A stretch of DNA of 16,853 bases, from positions 1 through 16,853 of the forward strand of contig CALGGO010000066.1 of the NCBI GenBank assembly GCA_937916085.1, in the 5' to 3' direction. Of this stretch, positions 1 through 7,076 are shown piece by piece (position 1 is the first letter of the stretch; each line of letters begins with the position of its first letter). The stretch is from an uncultured Prevotellaceae bacterium. Its GTDB lineage: Bacteria > Bacteroidota > Bacteroidia > Bacteroidales > Muribaculaceae. A program made the translations under genes and the position numbers. Under the pieces are notes generated by a model, which saw only the letters and a list, made by a program, of their open reading frames with translations, was not told where the DNA came from and made no database searches.

Positions 1-81
1 AAAACAGGGTTCTGCCCTCAATGCGGCTCAAAAAACGTATTTATAGAACCCACCTCAATAAAAATATTAATAAGAAAATGA
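1..81 (+). CDS. 3' end of a zinc-ribbon protein (partial)
   Basis: Frame 1 is open from the first base to a TGA at 79-81 and gives 26 C-terminal residues. They contain FCPQCGSKNV, a CxxCG knuckle of the kind found in short zinc-ribbon domains; a partner CxxC would have to lie upstream of the window. The stop overlaps the ATG of the next gene (ATGA, 78-81), so the two are probably translationally coupled. The function of the whole protein cannot be read from this fragment, and a structural zinc ribbon is the only claim made. Confidence 0.6.
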   Translation, partial: KTGFCPQCGSKNVFIEPTSIKILIRK

Positions 82-320
82 GCAACATGAAAAAGTTTTT
101 TAGTATTCTATTAAAGATTTTTGGGTATATACTTACATTCACTCTCGTTATTGGTGGTGGCCATGTGATAACTCGTGATGCAGATATTTATTTTGGCAAT
201 ATGAAAGCCTTTAGTGCACTCTTAGTTGTGATCTTATTCTATTTGGCCGCAGCATGGCTATGTTTCTGGGGAAGTAAAAAATTGAAAAATAAAGATAATA
301 AAGAGAGCGATAAGTCATGA
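78..320 (+). CDS. Small two-helix membrane protein, function unknown
   Basis: 80 aa starting MSNMKKFF. A longer frame opens at 21, but the start at 78 is preferred because its ATGA overlaps the stop of the zinc-ribbon gene and the extra N-terminus is only Lys/Arg/Asn-rich. Two hydrophobic segments are visible, at about residues 8-26 and 41-63, followed by a charged Lys/Asp/Glu tail, so this is a small inner-membrane protein. Its own stop overlaps the next ATG (ATGA, 317-320), placing it in the middle of a tightly packed three-gene unit. The DNA is visibly more AT-rich than most of the window. No family was recognised. Confidence 0.65.
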   Translation: MSNMKKFFSILLKIFGYILTFTLVIGGGHVITRDADIYFGNMKAFSALLVVILFYLAAAWLCFWGSKKLKNKDNKESDKS

Positions 321-1165
321 AAAAGGCATTATTAATAGCAGGTGGCGTTTTTATCGCACTAGCCATTATAGGTAATATTGTTAGAACTATTGGTAAGCCA
401 GTAAAAACGACTAACACAGAGCCTTTTGCTGCTCAGATTGAAAAAGCAAATCAATCTTGCCCAATACCAGTTGCTGGAGGTGCTGGATATGTTAGTGCCA
501 TAAAACTCGAAGACAACAATGTCACATATTATATTCATTATAACGAAAAAAACAATAATCCTATGTTGTCTGAGAAAAACCAGGACAACTTCAAGGAAAT
601 GTTAGTTATGGCTCTTCTTTGTATGAATGGCCAAGAATATGGTCAAGGTGATTTTCTCATCAGCGAACTAATCAATGAAGGGTGTGGTCTAAAGGTGGTC
701 TATACTGATCCCACAGGGAAAAAGACTGAAAGTGTTGCCTCAGTTAGTGAGCTGAAAACAATGAAAGAAAAGTTTCATTTAAATCCGCATGAAGCTTTAC
801 ACAAGATTCTTGAAATGGAAGTAGAAGCAGAACGTGCATCATTACCATTAAAAATTGAAGACGGCATGTTCATTACCAACTATGGTCTTGATAGAGAAAA
901 TATTATTATAACTATTAGTCTAGATGAAAATATGTATTCACTTAGTGAAGTAAAAAAGCAGAAAGATTATCTTAAGATGTCAATACTCCAAGAAGGTTTA
1001 CAAGACTATGAAACAAAAGCTCTACTTGATCTATGTAAGGTGAGTCATACTGGACTGGTTTACCGAATGACCGGCAATCATTCAAAGAAGCATTGTGATA
1101 TAATAATCACAAGCGATGAAATAAGAAAAACTGTTCCTGTACCATCTAGCATAAGCATCAATTAG
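317..1165 (+). CDS. Membrane-anchored protein with two related halves, function unknown
   Basis: 282 aa. Residues 4-21 form a hydrophobic N-terminal anchor with no lipobox; the remainder is soluble and probably extracytoplasmic. Two stretches look like diverged copies of one domain: about 47-150 (from SCPIPVAGG) and about 175-270 (from LPLKIEDGM). Both run strand, strand (VTYYIHYNE / IIITISLDE), a helical block, a 'GL+VVY / GLVYRM' strand, a basic turn, then a short 'S-E-L/I' end. A two-domain periplasmic binding or stress-sensing role is possible but is only inference. The gene overlaps the 80-aa membrane gene by 4 bp and is AT-rich. It is convergent with the rubrerythrin operon. Confidence 0.7.
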   Translation: MKKALLIAGGVFIALAIIGNIVRTIGKPVKTTNTEPFAAQIEKANQSCPIPVAGGAGYVSAIKLEDNNVTYYIHYNEKNNNPMLSEKNQDNFKEMLVMALLCMNGQEYGQGDFLISELINEGCGLKVVYTDPTGKKTESVASVSELKTMKEKFHLNPHEALHKILEMEVEAERASLPLKIEDGMFITNYGLDRENIIITISLDENMYSLSEVKKQKDYLKMSILQEGLQDYETKALLDLCKVSHTGLVYRMTGNHSKKHCDIIITSDEIRKTVPVPSSISIN

Positions 1166-1249
1166 AAAAAAATGAGAATCATTTTCATACCAAAGAAATT
1201 CCTTAATGGATTGCTTTACGTGGTCTTTAAAACTATAAATACTTACAAA

Positions 1250-1290
1250 TTCTTAAAATCAAGGCGTGGTGCTTGAGAGCATCACGCCTT
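1250..1290 (-). terminator. Terminator of the rubredoxin-rubrerythrin operon
   Basis: The arms at 1261-1272 and 1279-1290 pair over 12 positions with one G-T pair and a 6-nt loop. On the minus strand the hairpin follows the rubrerythrin stop at 1324 by about 33 nt and is followed by a T-rich stretch (GATTTTAAG). On the plus strand no T tract follows, so it serves the minus-strand operon better. Confidence 0.6.
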
Positions 1291-1323
1291 AATAATCTGT
1301 GTGGATTGTTGTCCTTGAGGGGA

Positions 1324-1872
1324 TTAGTTGCCGAAGTAGCGCTTGAGCAGGGCGGCGAAGCCTTGTCCGTGACGAGCCTCGTCGCGAGCCATCTCATGAA
1401 CGGTGTCGTGGATGGCGTCGAGGTTCTGCTGCTTGGCGAGCTTGGCGATGCGGGTCTTGTCCTCGCAGGCACCAGCCTCGGCAGCGGCACGCTTCTCGAG
1501 GTTGGTCTTGGTGTCCCAAACCACCTCGCCGAGCAGTTCGGCGAAGCGAGAAGCATGGTCGGCCTCCTCAAGAGCATAGCGTCTGAAAGCCGCTGCTATC
1601 TCGGGGTAGCCCTCGCGGTCGGCTTGGCGAGCCATTGCCAAGTACTGGCCTACCTCGCTGCACTCACCAGCGAAGTGGTCGCGCAATCCTTGCAGAATTT
1701 CGGGGTCAACGCCCTTAGCGACTCCAAGAACATGCTCGGCAGCGTAGCTCACGTTGCCTTCTTCCATTTCCTTGAATTTGCTAGCAGGAACTTTACATTG
1801 TGGACACTTCTCGGGAGGTGTGTCGCCCTCATGAACATAACCGCACACTGTGCATATCCATTTCTTTGCCAT
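1324..1872 (-). CDS. rbr: Rubrerythrin with N-terminal rubredoxin domain
   Basis: 182 aa. An N-terminal rubredoxin-like domain (C7-x2-C10 ... C23-x2-C26, WICTVCGYVHEG) precedes a ferritin-like four-helix bundle with candidate diiron ligands E70, E102/E103 with H106 (EEADH) and E165 with H168 (DEARH). This is the reversed domain order relative to classical rubrerythrin. The family reduces hydrogen peroxide to water in anaerobes and receives electrons through rubredoxin-type centres. The first ATG of the domain gives the standard N-terminus. A 37-aa rubredoxin-like gene lies upstream on the same strand, and both share the promoter at 2178-2209. The physiological electron donor is not shown by the sequence. 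Confidence 0.93.
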   Translation of the reverse strand: MAKKWICTVCGYVHEGDTPPEKCPQCKVPASKFKEMEEGNVSYAAEHVLGVAKGVDPEILQGLRDHFAGECSEVGQYLAMARQADREGYPEIAAAFRRYALEEADHASRFAELLGEVVWDTKTNLEKRAAAEAGACEDKTRIAKLAKQQNLDAIHDTVHEMARDEARHGQGFAALLKRYFGN

Positions 1873-1881
1873 AATCGATTG

Positions 1882-1909
1882 TTTAGTTTTTAGTTTTTAG
1901 TTATTAGTT
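1882..1909. repeat. 7-bp tandem array (tttagtt) in the rub-rbr spacer
   Basis: Four consecutive 7-bp units (tttagtt x3, then attagtt) lie just upstream of the rubrerythrin start. Degenerate copies continue to about 1920. Confidence 0.7.
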
Positions 1910-1971
1910 GATTAGTTTTAATTTTTTGAACAAGCTGACGCTTGCACTACTTAACACGACATACGTATTAG

Positions 1972-2006
1972 CACTTAACACTTGACACTTAAAACTTAAC
2001 ACTTAC
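1972..2006. repeat. 7-bp tandem array (cacttaa) abutting the rubredoxin stop
   Basis: Five consecutive 7-bp units: cacttaa, cacttga, cacttaa, aacttaa, cacttac. The array ends exactly where the minus-strand stop codon of the mini-rubredoxin (2006-2008) begins. Confidence 0.7.
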
Positions 2007-2119
2007 TACTCCACCACTTCCTCGAAGTCCTCGGGACCTACTCCGCAAAGGGGGCACTCCTCGGGTGGGTTCTCGCCTTCATGAACGTAGCCACATACTG
2101 TGCATTTCCATTTTTTCAT
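2006..2119 (-). CDS. 37-aa mini-rubredoxin
   Basis: A short ORF of 37 codons plus TAG, beginning MKKWKCTVCGYVHEG. C6-x2-C9 and C22-x2-C25 form a complete four-cysteine iron site with only 12 residues between the pairs, as in the rubredoxin-like domain of rubrerythrins and shorter than classical rubredoxin. It is clearly paralogous to the N-terminal domain of the downstream rubrerythrin: WKCTVCGYVHEGENPPEEC matches WICTVCGYVHEGDTPPEKC with few changes. It is the first gene after the promoter at 2178-2209. The inferred role is a one-electron carrier in peroxide or oxygen reduction, perhaps feeding the adjacent rubrerythrin. It is too short for common gene callers but the conserved motif makes it convincing. 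Confidence 0.85.
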   Translation of the reverse strand: MKKWKCTVCGYVHEGENPPEECPLCGVGPEDFEEVVE

Positions 2120-2177
2120 AACAGTCAATTTTGTTTTAAAGTGAATAAAATATTTAACTAGTTGATTATCAAGAATA

Positions 2178-2209
2178 CAAATTTACGATAAATATTTTAT
2201 CTGACCAAA
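2178..2209 (-). promoter_or_regulatory. Promoter of the rubredoxin-rubrerythrin operon
   Basis: Read on the minus strand, a TTTG -33 box (2206-2209) and a TAAATTTG -7 box (2178-2185) are separated by exactly 20 bp, matching the Bacteroides-type sigma consensus. It predicts a leader of about 50 nt before the start at 2119. No operator was identified. Confidence 0.75.
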
Positions 2210-2300
2210 TTTTTAGTTGCAAATTTTAAACTTTTTGGCAAATACAGCGGTCAAAGGATAAAAAATGGTCATAAATGGCAGCAAAACCAAAAGATTTTGC

Positions 2301-2308
2301 TATCTTTG
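2301..2308 (+). promoter_or_regulatory. -7 box of the Tyr-rich lipoprotein gene
   Basis: TATCTTTG matches TAnnTTTG and lies about 50 nt before the start at 2358. No clear -33 TTTG is present at the usual spacing. Confidence 0.5.
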
Positions 2309-2357
2309 CAACCAGTATTTACCTACCCAAGATTATTAACTCATAAAAACCAAGTAT

Positions 2358-2744
2358 ATGAAAAAATTAAGTATTACTCTATTGCTCGCTGTGATGTTAG
2401 TGGGATTGAGCTCCTGCGACACTAGGCACTTCTGGTCGTCTCTTTCGGGATATCATTGGTATGCCGTAGAGGGAGTGGAGGGTTATTCACGTTATCCCAT
2501 CTATACCACCGACATCGACTACTGGGAAATTTACTTCGGCACCGACGGCACTGGATATTTGAAGTGCTATGACGATTTAGGTTACTGGAGCTCATACAGT
2601 TTTGAATGGGATGAATACCGGGATTACGTGACAATCTACTACTATGGTGGCGGCCACGACACCTACTATTTCGACACCAAAGGCGGATATCTGTATCTCT
2701 CAAGAAATCCCTACATGCAAAACTACACGGTCTTTGCCCACTAA
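2358..2744 (+). CDS. Tyr/Trp-rich lipoprotein, function unknown
   Basis: 128 aa with a type II signal peptide (MKKLSITLLLAVMLVGLSSC; lipobox LSSC, C20). The mature part is unusually rich in Tyr, Trp, Gly and Asp, with alternating patterns such as YVTIYYYGGGHDTYYFDT that suggest a small beta-sheet or lipocalin-like fold with aromatic faces. Asp is not at the +2 position after C20 in a clear retention or sorting context, so the final membrane side is not decided. It is monocistronic: its own -7 box lies upstream and a strong hairpin terminator downstream. No specific family was recognised. Confidence 0.75.
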   Translation: MKKLSITLLLAVMLVGLSSCDTRHFWSSLSGYHWYAVEGVEGYSRYPIYTTDIDYWEIYFGTDGTGYLKCYDDLGYWSSYSFEWDEYRDYVTIYYYGGGHDTYYFDTKGGYLYLSRNPYMQNYTVFAH

Positions 2745-2770
2745 CGGGTTTTGCAACAGCCTTAAAATCT

Positions 2771-2807
2771 AAATGCTCAGTCTCTATCATGCGACTGAGC
2801 ATTTTTT
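2771..2807 (+). terminator. Rho-independent terminator after the lipoprotein gene
   Basis: Perfect 12-bp arms (2771-2782 and 2793-2804, core ATGCTCAGTC / GACTGAGCAT) with a 10-nt loop are followed by a run of T. It lies 26 nt after the stop at 2744. Confidence 0.9.
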
Positions 2808-2843
2808 ATAGAGCCACAAGTCCAATGTTTGAGAAATTTTCTT

Positions 2844-2851
2844 TACTTTTG
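2844..2851 (+). promoter_or_regulatory. -7 box upstream of the glycosyltransferase
   Basis: TACTTTTG fits TAnnTTTG and sits about 26 nt before the start at 2878, just after the terminator of the preceding gene. A TTTG at 2828-2831 is too close for a normal -33 box, so the upstream element is weak or absent. Confidence 0.55.
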
Positions 2852-2877
2852 CAGTCTAGAAACTTGATGCACCGAAA

Positions 2878-4137
2878 ATGAGGGTTGTTATCATCAACCA
2901 TAGCGACATGCAAGGCGGGGCGGCGATAGTGTCGCTCAGGCTTGCCCATGCGCTGCAAGAGGCTGGCGTGGATGCTCGCATGCTCGTCATCGACCGCCAG
3001 AGCGACGACCCGCTGGTGGGTGTGATGGGCGGCAAGTGGGGCAACAAGTGGCGCTTCCTCGCCGAGCGGCTGGGAGTGCTGGTGCGCAACGGCTTCAGGC
3101 GCGACACCTTGTTCAAGATCGACACCGGCTCTCACGGCATCAATATCGCCACACATCCCTGGGTGCAAAATGCCGACGTGGTGTGTCTCAACTGGGTGAA
3201 CCAAGGCACCCTCTCGCTCAAAGGCATCAAGAAACTATGGGAAAGCGGCAAACCCCTCGTGTGGACCATGCACGACATGTGGAACTGCACGGGAGTGTGC
3301 CACTACTCCTTTGACTGCGAGCGATATAAAGACCGCTGCCACAGCTGCCCACTGCTAGGTAGCAAGAATAGCTCAAAAGCCGATGACCTCTCCACCAAAA
3401 TACAAGAGAAAAAACGACTGCTCTACAAGCAAGCGCCCATCCATTTCGTGGCGGTGAGCCATTGGCTTGCCGAGTGCTGCAAGCAGAGCAAAATAATGAG
3501 TGACAGTCAGTTGAGTGTTATATATAATGCCTTCCCCATTCACGACTTCGACTATCATAGGCTTAGCGGTGAAATCAAAGACATTCCCACCGACAAGAAA
3601 ATCATAGTCATGGGAGCGCGGCGCCTCGATGTGGAGGTCAAGGGTTTCAAAGAGCTTATTGAGACCACACAACACATCGCCCGCAACAAGCCAGAGTTGG
3701 CAGGCAAGATTCACTTGGTGCTCTACGGCGACCTGCACGACAAGTCGCTGCTTGAAAAGATAGAAGTGCCCTGCTCTTATCTTGGCTCAATAGGCTCTAC
3801 CGAGCAGCTTAGCCAGCTCTATCGACACAGCGACATAGTGCTCTCTACGGCACTCTACGAGAACCTGCCAGGCACCCTCATCGAGGGTCAGGCGAGCGGA
3901 TGTCTGCCAGTGACCTTCGGCAAGGGCGGACAAGCCGACATCGTTGACCACCTCAAGACTGGCTATATCGCTGAGTATAAAGACCCAGCGAGCGTGGCGG
4001 CGGGCATAGAATGGGCCATTGACACCAACGTGCCGCGAGAGTTCCTCCACAGCGAGGTGGAACGCAAATTTGCCGCCTCAAAAATCGCACAGCAATATAT
4101 CGAACTATTCAACAACTTAAAACACAATAAATTATGA
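2878..4137 (+). CDS. Family 4 (GT-B) glycosyltransferase
   Basis: 419 aa. The N-terminal Rossmann-like half begins MRVVIINHSDMQGGAA, whose Gly-rich loop is typical of GT4 acceptor domains. A cysteine-rich insert (C137, C141, C147, C154, C157 after HDMWNCTG) is a hallmark of one GT4 subgroup in polysaccharide loci. The C-terminal half carries the EX7E nucleotide-sugar motif, E328 (ENLPGTLIE) to E336, then GCLPVTFGKGGQADIV. It should transfer a sugar from an NDP-sugar to a surface glycan on the cytoplasmic face; donor and acceptor cannot be read. It stands alone, outside any polysaccharide cluster in view, and its TGA overlaps the start of the secreted flavodoxin gene (ATGA at 4134). Confidence 0.88.
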   Translation: MRVVIINHSDMQGGAAIVSLRLAHALQEAGVDARMLVIDRQSDDPLVGVMGGKWGNKWRFLAERLGVLVRNGFRRDTLFKIDTGSHGINIATHPWVQNADVVCLNWVNQGTLSLKGIKKLWESGKPLVWTMHDMWNCTGVCHYSFDCERYKDRCHSCPLLGSKNSSKADDLSTKIQEKKRLLYKQAPIHFVAVSHWLAECCKQSKIMSDSQLSVIYNAFPIHDFDYHRLSGEIKDIPTDKKIIVMGARRLDVEVKGFKELIETTQHIARNKPELAGKIHLVLYGDLHDKSLLEKIEVPCSYLGSIGSTEQLSQLYRHSDIVLSTALYENLPGTLIEGQASGCLPVTFGKGGQADIVDHLKTGYIAEYKDPASVAAGIEWAIDTNVPREFLHSEVERKFAASKIAQQYIELFNNLKHNKL

Positions 4138-4976
4138 AAACTCTTAAAATGATGATGGGTGTTGCCGCAGCCTCAATGCTGATGGTTGCAGGAAGCACCA
4201 AATTAGAGGCACAGAAGGTGCTGGTGCTCTATTATTCACAAACGTCAAACACTAAGGCAGTTGCCGAGTGTATTGCAGAACATATCAACGCCGACATAGA
4301 GGAAATTGTGTCAATGAACCCCTATAGCGGCGACTTTAAGGCCACCATCGACCGTTGCATGAAAGAACGTGAGCTAGGAGTGGTTCCCGAGATAAAACCC
4401 GTGAAAGCCGATATCGCAAAATATGACGTGATATTCCTTGGCTATCCCATCTGGTTCGGCACTTACGCGCCTCCCATTGCCTCTTGGCTCGACAAGGTTG
4501 ATTTGAGCGGCAAGAAGATTGTGCCGTTCTGCACCTTCGGCAGCGGCGGACTGGAGTCAAGTGTGATGAGCCTGGAGCAAAAGCAGCCTAAGGCAGAGAT
4601 TCTTGAGGGTTACGGCGTGCGCGCGGCACGCATGGATGCTATGCCCGATGAGGTTCGCCAGTTCCTGATTGACAACGGATTCTTGAAGGGCGAAGCTGTG
4701 AAACTGGAACCTTTCTCGGCATCACATCTTGTAAGCAAGGAAGAAGAGGCAATCTTCATTGCCGCAATTGGCGATTACCCGATGATGCAGAATGCTAAAG
4801 CGCGCACTGTGGCATCACGCGCAATCCCCAATGGCACGGAATATCTGTTCACCGCCACCGAGCAGCGAAAAGGAACCCCCGACAAAGACCTCCAGTTGCG
4901 TCCACCAATGGAGATGAAGATTTATGTGATAGTCGTTAACAACCAAGCACCAGTATTCACAAAAGTGGTGAGATAA
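4134..4976 (+). CDS. Secreted flavodoxin-domain protein
   Basis: 280 aa. Residues 1-26 look like a Sec signal peptide (two Lys, hydrophobic core MMMGVAAASMLMVAG, LEA-Q cleavage) with no twin-arginine motif. A flavodoxin-like domain follows: FMN-phosphate loop YYSQTSNT (33-40), then LGYPIWFGTYAPP and FCTFGSGG, which in this family contact the isoalloxazine ring. After about residue 200 comes a tail of roughly 75 residues, ending in a beta-rich EMKIYVIVVNN segment, which I could not assign. It is probably an FMN-dependent oxidoreductase or electron carrier working outside the cytoplasm. It is coupled to the glycosyltransferase by a 4-bp overlap, although the functional link is unclear. Confidence 0.82.
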   Translation: MKTLKMMMGVAAASMLMVAGSTKLEAQKVLVLYYSQTSNTKAVAECIAEHINADIEEIVSMNPYSGDFKATIDRCMKERELGVVPEIKPVKADIAKYDVIFLGYPIWFGTYAPPIASWLDKVDLSGKKIVPFCTFGSGGLESSVMSLEQKQPKAEILEGYGVRAARMDAMPDEVRQFLIDNGFLKGEAVKLEPFSASHLVSKEEEAIFIAAIGDYPMMQNAKARTVASRAIPNGTEYLFTATEQRKGTPDKDLQLRPPMEMKIYVIVVNNQAPVFTKVVR

Positions 4977-4984
4977 AATCTTTT

Positions 4985-5165
4985 GTTTTCATTTTTAGAC
5001 ATAAGAACATAAGTTCATATTTTATACTTGGTCCTTTCTACTTAGTCCTTAGTCCTTAGTTCATAGTTTAGAGCCTTTAATCACTAATCGCGCCACAGCG
5101 CAACTAATCTCTAATCAGCGCGAAGCGCTTAAACCCCGATCCCTGCGCGAAGCGCAATTCTCTCG
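4985..5165. repeat. Dispersed intergenic hairpin element, copy A
   Basis: Positions 4985-5130 match copy B (7989-8134) at 145 of 146 positions. The element starts 8 nt after the flavodoxin stop. It contains a 7-bp repeat block (cttagtc) at about 5041-5062, then 26-27 bp units each with a short palindrome: GCGC-CACA-GCGC, AGCGC-GAA-GCGCT, TGCGC-GAA-GCGCA. Copy A has one more hairpin unit (5131-5157) than copy B before the shared ctctcg end. No ORF, transposase or target-site duplication is evident. Confidence 0.85.
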
Positions 5166-5205
5166 TTTTCTTGTCCTCTTGTTTTCTTGTTTTCTTGTTT
5201 TCTTG
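5158..5205. repeat. 8-bp tandem array (ttttcttg)
   Basis: Six 8-bp units: ttctctcg, ttttcttg, tcctcttg, then ttttcttg three times. The array lies directly after the hairpin element and 24 nt before the radical SAM gene. It is a pyrimidine-rich tract on the coding strand. Confidence 0.75.
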
Positions 5206-5229
5206 TTAACTTCATAAAAATAATATACT

Positions 5230-6012
5230 ATGCAAACCGTTCTTTTCACAAGCACAATATTCGGTCCCATTCACAGCCGCCGGCTAGGGACCTCGCTGGG
5301 CATCAACTTGATGCCTAACGACGGCAAAATATGCTCCTTCGACTGCCTCTACTGCGAGGCGGGATACAACGCTCAGGGTCCAGGCACCACTGGCGTGGCA
5401 AAGCGTGAGACGCTGAAAAAGCAACTCCGCAACAAACTCAAAACTATGCACGAGGCAGGCGAGACACTCGACGTGATCACCTTCTCGGGCAATGGCGAGC
5501 CAACGCTGCACCCCAACTTCAAGGAGATTGTGAACGACGTGATAAACCTGCGCAACCTGTTTTTCCCCGAGGCAAAAGTGAGCGTGCTCAGCAACGCCAC
5601 TATGGCTGGTCGCCCCAACGTTATTGCTGCGTTGAAGATGGTGGATAACAACATCCTCAAACTCGACAGCGCCGTGGCGCGCACTATGCGCCTCATCAAC
5701 CGCCCAACGTCGCCCAATGTGCTGCCAGCAGGAATTATCGAGGACCTGAAGGCCTTTGGCGGCAAGTGCATCGTGCAGACCATGATGGTGCGTGGCGAGC
5801 ACGACGGACAGATTATCGACAACACCAGCGATGCCGAGATTGACGCGCTCATCAACGCCTATCTCGCCATCAATCCACGGGAAATCATGCTCTACACTAT
5901 CGACCGTAAGACCCCCGAGGAGAAACTGGAGAAGGTGCCAGTTGAGGACTTGAAGCGCATCGCCCGCCACATCGAGGCAGAGACTGGCATCACCGTGCAA
6001 GTGACAGGATAA
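5230..6012 (+). CDS. Radical SAM protein (COG0731-like)
   Basis: 260 aa. C35-SFD-C39-LY-C42 is the CxxxCxxC motif that binds the 4Fe-4S cluster for S-adenosylmethionine cleavage, preceded by FGPIHSRRLGTSLGINL, a signature of the family that also contains wyosine-type tRNA enzymes. TFSGNGEPTLHP (about 84-95) is the GGEP-like SAM-binding element. The length is complete for a minimal radical SAM barrel with no C-terminal SPASM domain. The substrate is unknown; the resemblance to wyosine synthases is at family level only, since bacteria are not expected to make that base. No promoter was found in the spacer, so it may depend on read-through across the hairpin element, and ldcA follows on the same strand. 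Confidence 0.85.
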   Translation: MQTVLFTSTIFGPIHSRRLGTSLGINLMPNDGKICSFDCLYCEAGYNAQGPGTTGVAKRETLKKQLRNKLKTMHEAGETLDVITFSGNGEPTLHPNFKEIVNDVINLRNLFFPEAKVSVLSNATMAGRPNVIAALKMVDNNILKLDSAVARTMRLINRPTSPNVLPAGIIEDLKAFGGKCIVQTMMVRGEHDGQIIDNTSDAEIDALINAYLAINPREIMLYTIDRKTPEEKLEKVPVEDLKRIARHIEAETGITVQVTG

Positions 6013-6036
6013 CTGCGCTCTTTATTTTCCCAATTT

Positions 6037-6108
6037 CTCGATTGCTCGAAAACTCGAATGCTCGAATGTTCGAAAACTCGATTGCTCGAATGCTCGAACA
6101 CTCGATAA
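6037..6108. repeat. 8-bp tandem array (ctcgaatg) between the radical SAM gene and ldcA
   Basis: Nine contiguous units of exactly 8 bp, each with a TCGA core: ctcgattg, ctcgaaaa, ctcgaatg x2, ttcgaaaa, ctcgattg, ctcgaatg, ctcgaaca, ctcgataa. It fills most of the 114-bp spacer. An open frame crosses it on the minus strand but has no features of a real gene. Confidence 0.85.
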
Positions 6109-6126
6109 TTAGATAACTAAATTCCC

Positions 6127-7056
6127 ATGATCATCCCTCCATTTCTTAAGCCGGGCGACAAGTTTGCCATCATCTCACCCTCGGGAACAGTGTTGCCCGA
6201 GAGGGTGGACGGTGCGGTGCGCGCCATTGAGAAATGGGGCTTCGTGCCAATGGTAAGCGAACATTGCAAAGGGGAATATCACGCCTATAATGTTATCACT
6301 CACAGCGCCCCACCCCACCACCGCCTTGAGGACTTGCAGTGGGCTCTTAACGACCCGCAGGTGAGGGCTATCCTGTGCAGCCGTGGCGGGTATGGCGCGG
6401 TGCATCTGCTTGAGAACATCGACATTGACCAACTCGCCCGTGACCCCAAGTGGCTCATAGGCTTCAGCGACATCTCGGCATTGCATGCCGCTTGGCATCG
6501 CGCTGGTGTGGTGAGCATCCATTCGCCTATGGCGAAGCACCTCACGCTCTACGACAGCGACAACGAGACCAACCGCATCAACTATAATATCTTCACTGGC
6601 AAGGGACTGCCCACCTATGTCGAGCCGCCACATCGCCTAAACCGTAACGGCATCGCCACCGCCACTATCACTGGCGGCAACCTGGCAGTGCTAATGTCGC
6701 TGCTGGCGACTCCCTTCAACATCATCAAGCCTGGCAATATCCTTTTCATCGAGGACGTGGCAGAGCAGGTCTATCAGGTGCAGAGGCTGCTCTATCACTT
6801 GCGGCTCGCCGACATCCTGCCTCATCTGGCTGGACTCATCGTGGGGCAGTTTACCAAGCATCGCGGTGATGACACCTCGGCGATGCTTGACATGATTCAC
6901 GACATGGTGGCACCTTACAATTACCCTGTGGCGTTCAATTTCCCCATAGGGCATGTGCCGCGCAACGTGCCAATAGTAGAAGGCACCACCGCCACCCTCG
7001 AAGTGAGCGACACAAATGTGAAATTGACAATGAATTTTGTAATAGTTAACGAGTAA
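6127..7056 (+). CDS. ldcA: Muramoyltetrapeptide (LD-) carboxypeptidase, S66 family
   Basis: 309 aa, normal length for the family. The catalytic triad of S66 peptidases is recognisable as S114 (GFSD), E209 (FIED) and H276 (IGH). SRGGYGAVHLL (85-95) and the N-terminal PGDKFAIISPSG are also family signatures. The enzyme removes the terminal D-Ala from the tetrapeptide of recycled peptidoglycan in the cytoplasm. No signal peptide is present, in agreement. It lies 114 bp after the radical SAM gene, separated by the 8-bp array, and is probably in the same transcript. The stop codon lies inside a 16-bp direct repeat (7045-7076). Confidence 0.93.
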   Translation: MIIPPFLKPGDKFAIISPSGTVLPERVDGAVRAIEKWGFVPMVSEHCKGEYHAYNVITHSAPPHHRLEDLQWALNDPQVRAILCSRGGYGAVHLLENIDIDQLARDPKWLIGFSDISALHAAWHRAGVVSIHSPMAKHLTLYDSDNETNRINYNIFTGKGLPTYVEPPHRLNRNGIATATITGGNLAVLMSLLATPFNIIKPGNILFIEDVAEQVYQVQRLLYHLRLADILPHLAGLIVGQFTKHRGDDTSAMLDMIHDMVAPYNYPVAFNFPIGHVPRNVPIVEGTTATLEVSDTNVKLTMNFVIVNE

Positions 7057-7076
7057 ACAAGTTAACGAGTAAACAA
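7045..7076. repeat. 16-bp direct repeat across the ldcA stop codon
   Basis: gttaacgagtaaacaa occurs twice without a gap (7045-7060 and 7061-7076). The first copy contains the ldcA TAA (7054-7056) and the second is downstream. The last codons VNE and the stop are therefore repeat-encoded. Confidence 0.85.

Noticed and set aside
1173..1187. Fur-box-like sequence TGAGAATCATTTTCA
   Set aside because: It lies after the end of the 282-aa gene in a convergent spacer with no promoter nearby, so a regulatory role is not supported; it may be part of a weak hairpin (1169-1185).
1273..1893. 206-codon plus-strand ORF
   Set aside because: It is the antisense shadow of rubrerythrin, whose cysteine and diiron motifs are clear on the other strand.
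4985..5130. Insertion sequence or MITE with terminal inverted repeats
   Set aside because: No terminal inverted repeats or target-site duplication could be seen at copies A and B; only the internal short palindromes are present.
5284..6000. 238-codon minus-strand ORF
   Set aside because: Opposes the radical SAM gene, which has the CxxxCxxC motif and family signature; the antisense protein has no recognisable pattern.
5892..6101. Minus-strand ORF with FEHSS repeats
   Set aside because: The repeated peptide is only the translation of the 8-bp array; no promoter or homology supports it.
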